From assembly GCF_008122205.1 (NCBI RefSeq), contig NZ_PHNJ01000011.1, positions 1-64,000 on the forward strand: DNA of 64,000 bases. The letters run 5' to 3'. Below are positions 61,189 to 64,000 of the stretch, piece by piece. The notes beneath the pieces are model-generated. The model was not told the DNA's origin, searched no databases, and worked only from the letters and a program-made list of their open reading frames with translations. Origin of the DNA: Natronococcus pandeyae. Its GTDB lineage: Archaea; Halobacteriota; Halobacteria; Halobacteriales; Natrialbaceae. The number at the start of each line of letters is the position of its first letter. The first letter of the stretch is position 1. Position numbers and translations under genes: made by a program.

Positions 61189-61776
61189 ATGGAAACAGAA
61201 TCAACCTTCGGAGACGGATGCGAGATTGCGGAGAACGCGACGGTGGGGACCGCCTACGCCGACGACACGACGCCGCCGGTACTCGGCGCCGATGCGACGA
61301 TCCGTGCAGGAACCATTATTTACGACGATGTCGCCATCGGTGAGGGCTTTTCGACAGGGCATCACGCCGTGGTGCGGGAACTGACCGAAATCGGCGACGA
61401 CGTCCTCGTCGGCACCCAAACCGTGATCGACGGTCGCACGACGATTGGCTCGCACGTGAGTCTGCAGACCGGGGTCTACGTACCGTCACACACCGAGATC
61501 GGCGACAACGTCTTTTGTGGCCCGAATGCGGTGCTGACGAACGATCCGTACCCGGTCCGACAGGACGAGGACCTCGAGGGGCCGACGCTCGAGGATCACG
61601 TCTCGGTCGGGGCGAACGCGACGATATTGCCGGGTGTTACGGTGGGAGAAGGGTCATTTATTGCAGCCGGTGCGATTGTAACTAAAGATGTTCCCGAGGA
61701 AACATTAGCAGTCGGAGCACCAGCAAAATATATGAGTCTCCCTGAAAACCTTCAGGGAAGGAATACCCTCGAATGA
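61189..61776 (+). CDS. hexapeptide-repeat acetyltransferase (WbpD-like)
   Basis: A 195-residue left-handed beta-helix acyltransferase. Hexapeptide repeats run from about residue 15 to 175 (IRAGTIIYDDVAIGEGFSTG, TEIGDDVLVGTQTVIDGRTT, VSVGANATILPGVTVGEGSF). The catalytic His is in GFSTGHHAVVREL. The closing AAGAIVTKDVPEETLAVGAP is typical of nucleotide-sugar N-acetyltransferases. Position before an aminotransferase and an oxidoreductase fits acetylation of the 3-amino group made by the aminotransferase. First gene of the operon; the next overlaps it by 4 bases. Confidence 0.88.
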   Translation: METESTFGDGCEIAENATVGTAYADDTTPPVLGADATIRAGTIIYDDVAIGEGFSTGHHAVVRELTEIGDDVLVGTQTVIDGRTTIGSHVSLQTGVYVPSHTEIGDNVFCGPNAVLTNDPYPVRQDEDLEGPTLEDHVSVGANATILPGVTVGEGSFIAAGAIVTKDVPEETLAVGAPAKYMSLPENLQGRNTLE

Positions 61777-62846
61777 TACCAATAGCAGATCCGGAACTCG
61801 GTGCAGATGCCAAAGCCCGCGTCGAGGAGGTCCTCGACAGTGGGATGCTCGCGGACGGGCCAGAAGTCCGCGCGTTCGAAGAGTCGTTCGCTGATTATTG
61901 TAGTGCTGACCACGGCGTCGCCACCTCGAACGGCACCACGGCCCTGCACGCGACCTTCGAGGCCCTCGATATTGGGGCCGGGGACCGCGTCCTGACGACG
62001 CCGTTTTCGTTTATCGCGACGGCAAACGCGATCCGACTCGCCGGTGCCGAGCCGGTCTTCGCCGATATCGATCCCGCGACGTACAATCTGGATCCCGACG
62101 CCGCACGCGAGGTCACCCAAGAGGAGGATATCGACGCGATCGTCGCCGTCCATCTGTACGGGCTCCCCGCGGAGTTGGATGCCCTCGGTGATCTCGCGGA
62201 CGACCTCGACATTCCGCTGATCGAGGATGCCGCTCAGGCCCACGGCGCGACGTACAACGGCGAGCGCGTGGGAGCGATCGGTGACGTCGGCTGTTTCTCG
62301 TTCTATCCGACGAAGAACATGACCACTGGTGAAGGCGGGATGGTCGTTACCGACGACGCCGACCTTGCCGATGACGTCGCCCAGTTCATCAATCACGGCC
62401 GATCCGACACGTACGATCACGCGACAGTCGGCCACAACTTCCGGCTGACATCGATGGCGGCGGCGATCGGCCAGGCCCAACTCGAGCGCCTCCCGGACTT
62501 TATCGAGGCGCGACGCGCCAACGCCGCGCGGCTTACGGAGGGACTGGCGGAGGCGCCAGTGACGGTGCCGACCGAACCGGACCACACGGAGCACGTCTAC
62601 CACCAGTACACCATCCGTACGGCAGACCGGGACGAGCTGGCAGACGTCCTGTCGGACCACGACATCGGCGCGGGCGTCTACTACCCGACGTGTATCCACA
62701 ACCAGCCAGCGTACGATGATGTCGAGGCGACCGCACCAACTGCGGAAACCACTGCAGACGAGGTTCTCTCGCTGCCCGTGCATCCGAACGTCACGGCAGA
62801 CGAAATCGACCGGATTATCGAGGTAATCACTGACTATGCCACGTAA
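61773..62846 (+). CDS. DegT/DnrJ/EryC1/StrS aminotransferase (WbpE-like)
   Basis: A 357-residue PLP-dependent sugar aminotransferase. The PLP lysine lies in FSFYPTKNMTTGEGGMVVTD (about residue 190). The aspartate that contacts PLP is in IEDAAQAHGATYNGERVG. SNGTTALHATFEALDIGAGD is the phosphate-binding segment. It adds an amino group to a keto nucleotide sugar. Overlaps both neighbours (4 and 11 bases). Confidence 0.92.
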   Translation: MIPIADPELGADAKARVEEVLDSGMLADGPEVRAFEESFADYCSADHGVATSNGTTALHATFEALDIGAGDRVLTTPFSFIATANAIRLAGAEPVFADIDPATYNLDPDAAREVTQEEDIDAIVAVHLYGLPAELDALGDLADDLDIPLIEDAAQAHGATYNGERVGAIGDVGCFSFYPTKNMTTGEGGMVVTDDADLADDVAQFINHGRSDTYDHATVGHNFRLTSMAAAIGQAQLERLPDFIEARRANAARLTEGLAEAPVTVPTEPDHTEHVYHQYTIRTADRDELADVLSDHDIGAGVYYPTCIHNQPAYDDVEATAPTAETTADEVLSLPVHPNVTADEIDRIIEVITDYAT

Positions 62847-63822
62847 GACCACACAGATCGACGTCGGCGTCATCGGCGTCGGCTCGATGGGACAGCACCA
62901 CGCACGCGTCTACGACGACCTGCCGACAGCGAATCTTGTCGGCGTCTTCGACGTCGACGATGAACAGGCCGAGAACGTTGCAGCCGAACACGGCGTGCCA
63001 GCGCTGGCGCTCGACAACCTTCTCGCACAGGTCGATGCCGTTTCGGTCGTCGTCCCGACGGAATACCACTACGAGATGGCGATGCAATGTCTCGATGCGA
63101 ACGTCGGGATGTTGATCGAAAAGCCCGTGCTCGACGATCTTGATCAAGCGGCGGAACTCCGATCGCGCGTCGAACGGGCCGACGTCCCCGTCCAGATAGG
63201 CCACATCGAGCGGTTCAACCCTGCAGTTTCTCAACTCGAGGAAATCATCGACGATCTTTCGATCGTGAGTCTGCGTTCCCAGCGACTCGGACCTGCACCG
63301 GACCGAACCATCGAGGACAGTGCCGTCCTCGATCTGATGATCCACGATATCGACATCGTCCTCTCGCTGCTTGACGCAACTCCGGCACGAGTACAAAGCG
63401 CCGGCGTCGACGCAAACCGCCACGCCTCGGCGCTACTCGAGTTCGAGGGGGGTGCCATGGCGTCGTTGACGGCGAGCCGGAAGACCCAGCGGAAGGTCCG
63501 CACGCTCGAGATCACTGCCGAGGAGTGTTTCATCGAACTCGACTACATCGATCAGTCGCTCGAGATCCACCGCAACTCGGTCCCCGAGTATATTCAGGAG
63601 AACGGCGACGTCCGCTTCAAACACGAGAGCATCGTCGAGCGACCGACGGTGCGCAACGCCGAACCCCTTCAGCGGGAACTCGAGGCGTTCCTCGAGACGG
63701 TCGACGCCAATGCCGTCCCCGAGGTCACGGTCCAAGACGGAATCAACGCCCTCGAGGTCGCACAGGCGATCGAGACGACGGCACTGGACCAGCGGAAACG
63801 GCTGGTGAGTGCGGATGACTGA
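62836..63822 (+). CDS. Gfo/Idh/MocA oxidoreductase (WbpB-like)
   Basis: A 328-residue NAD-dependent sugar oxidoreductase. The Rossmann start is VGVIGVGSMGQHHARVYDDL (residues 9-28), the second motif LIEKPVLDDLDQA contains the invariant EKP, and GHIERFNPAVSQLEEI precedes the substrate domain. It probably oxidises the C3 hydroxyl of a UDP-GlcNAcA-type sugar for the aminotransferase. It overlaps the aminotransferase gene by 11 bases and the dehydrogenase gene by 8. Confidence 0.92.
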   Translation: MPRKTTQIDVGVIGVGSMGQHHARVYDDLPTANLVGVFDVDDEQAENVAAEHGVPALALDNLLAQVDAVSVVVPTEYHYEMAMQCLDANVGMLIEKPVLDDLDQAAELRSRVERADVPVQIGHIERFNPAVSQLEEIIDDLSIVSLRSQRLGPAPDRTIEDSAVLDLMIHDIDIVLSLLDATPARVQSAGVDANRHASALLEFEGGAMASLTASRKTQRKVRTLEITAEECFIELDYIDQSLEIHRNSVPEYIQENGDVRFKHESIVERPTVRNAEPLQRELEAFLETVDANAVPEVTVQDGINALEVAQAIETTALDQRKRLVSADD

Positions 63823-64000
63823 CGCCGATGTCGCAGTCGTTGACGGGCTATACGGCTCGGGAGCCAATACCGAGACCCAGCGCCGTGCGTTCCGCAATGG
63901 GGACGTTCCGGTTGCTGTCTACGGTCTTGGTAAAATGGGCCTGCCGCTAGCGTCGGTGTTCGCCGAGACGAGCGGTAACGTGACCGGGGCCGACATCGAT
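63815..64000 (+). CDS. nucleotide-sugar dehydrogenase, N-terminal part (WbpA/WecC-like)
   Basis: Only the first 62 codons are in the window, from ATG 63815. After a ~30-residue leader (GLYGSGANTETQRRAFRNGD) comes the NAD-binding start VPVAVYGLGKMGLPLASVFA, characteristic of UDP-glucose/GDP-mannose dehydrogenase-family enzymes. It would oxidise the C6 of a UDP-HexNAc to a uronate, the first step of the pathway. Cut by the window edge. Confidence 0.85.
   Translation, partial: MTDADVAVVDGLYGSGANTETQRRAFRNGDVPVAVYGLGKMGLPLASVFAETSGNVTGADID

Noticed and set aside
61752-62873. 373-codon minus-strand frame
   Set aside because: Antisense to the DegT-type aminotransferase, which has clear PLP motifs.

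Overview
The window comes from an extremely halophilic archaeon (class Halobacteria). The evidence is GC-rich coding with strongly acidic proteins, Tat (twin-arginine) rather than Sec signal peptides on most exported proteins, haloarchaea-specific modules (HalOD1, a Bat-type HTH, a rubrerythrin-like mini zinc protein), TATA-driven, apparently leaderless starts, and many solo IS1341-type tnpB elements. I cannot name the genus. No rRNA, tRNA or CRISPR array was found.

Layout. (1) 1-12,400 is ordinary and well conserved: a small orphan protein, an MBL hydrolase, a complete dipeptide/oligopeptide ABC operon on the minus strand (substrate-binding protein, DppB, DppC, DppD, DppF and a small membrane protein), a Tat-exported 5'-nucleotidase-like protein whose metal site looks degraded, and an Lrp/AsnC regulator. 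(2) 12,400-21,300 is a decayed accessory stretch: tnpB, IS6 and alcohol dehydrogenase remnants between a serine beta-lactamase-like hydrolase, two exported proteins, a HalOD1 protein and small orphans. (3) 21,300-35,700 holds a TraB-like protein, an exported M14 carboxypeptidase, a three-PAS histidine kinase and four full-length TnpB genes, none with a TnpA partner. (4) 27,088-60,321 is a mosaic island with an unusual organising repeat. One intact NAD-dependent sugar epimerase gene (59335-60321, minus) stands at its right edge. To its left lie nine partial copies of only the 3' end of such genes, all on the same strand, of three sequence subtypes. The intervals between them carry short cargo: an MFS transporter, an NTF2-like protein, a VapBC pair, a four-gene coupled membrane operon, a MazF-like/HTH pair, an HTH/PIN pair, a secreted beta-propeller protein, IS elements and several broken genes. 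(5) 61,189-64,000 is the start of a nucleotide-sugar operon on the plus strand: acetyltransferase, DegT-type aminotransferase, Gfo/Idh/MocA oxidoreductase and nucleotide-sugar dehydrogenase. This gene set is the one used to make UDP-2,3-diacetamido-2,3-dideoxy-glucuronic-acid-type sugars for surface glycans.

Reading of the whole. The right edge is a surface-glycan locus. The island to its left looks as if it grew by repeated insertion or recombination at the 3' end of the sugar epimerase gene, each event leaving or bringing an epimerase tail. The leftmost tails are the most decayed. Three toxin-antitoxin-like pairs lie in separate intervals, as is known for cassette arrays elsewhere. This tail-array arrangement is the strongest candidate here for something undescribed. 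The mechanism is inference; the repeats themselves are directly visible.
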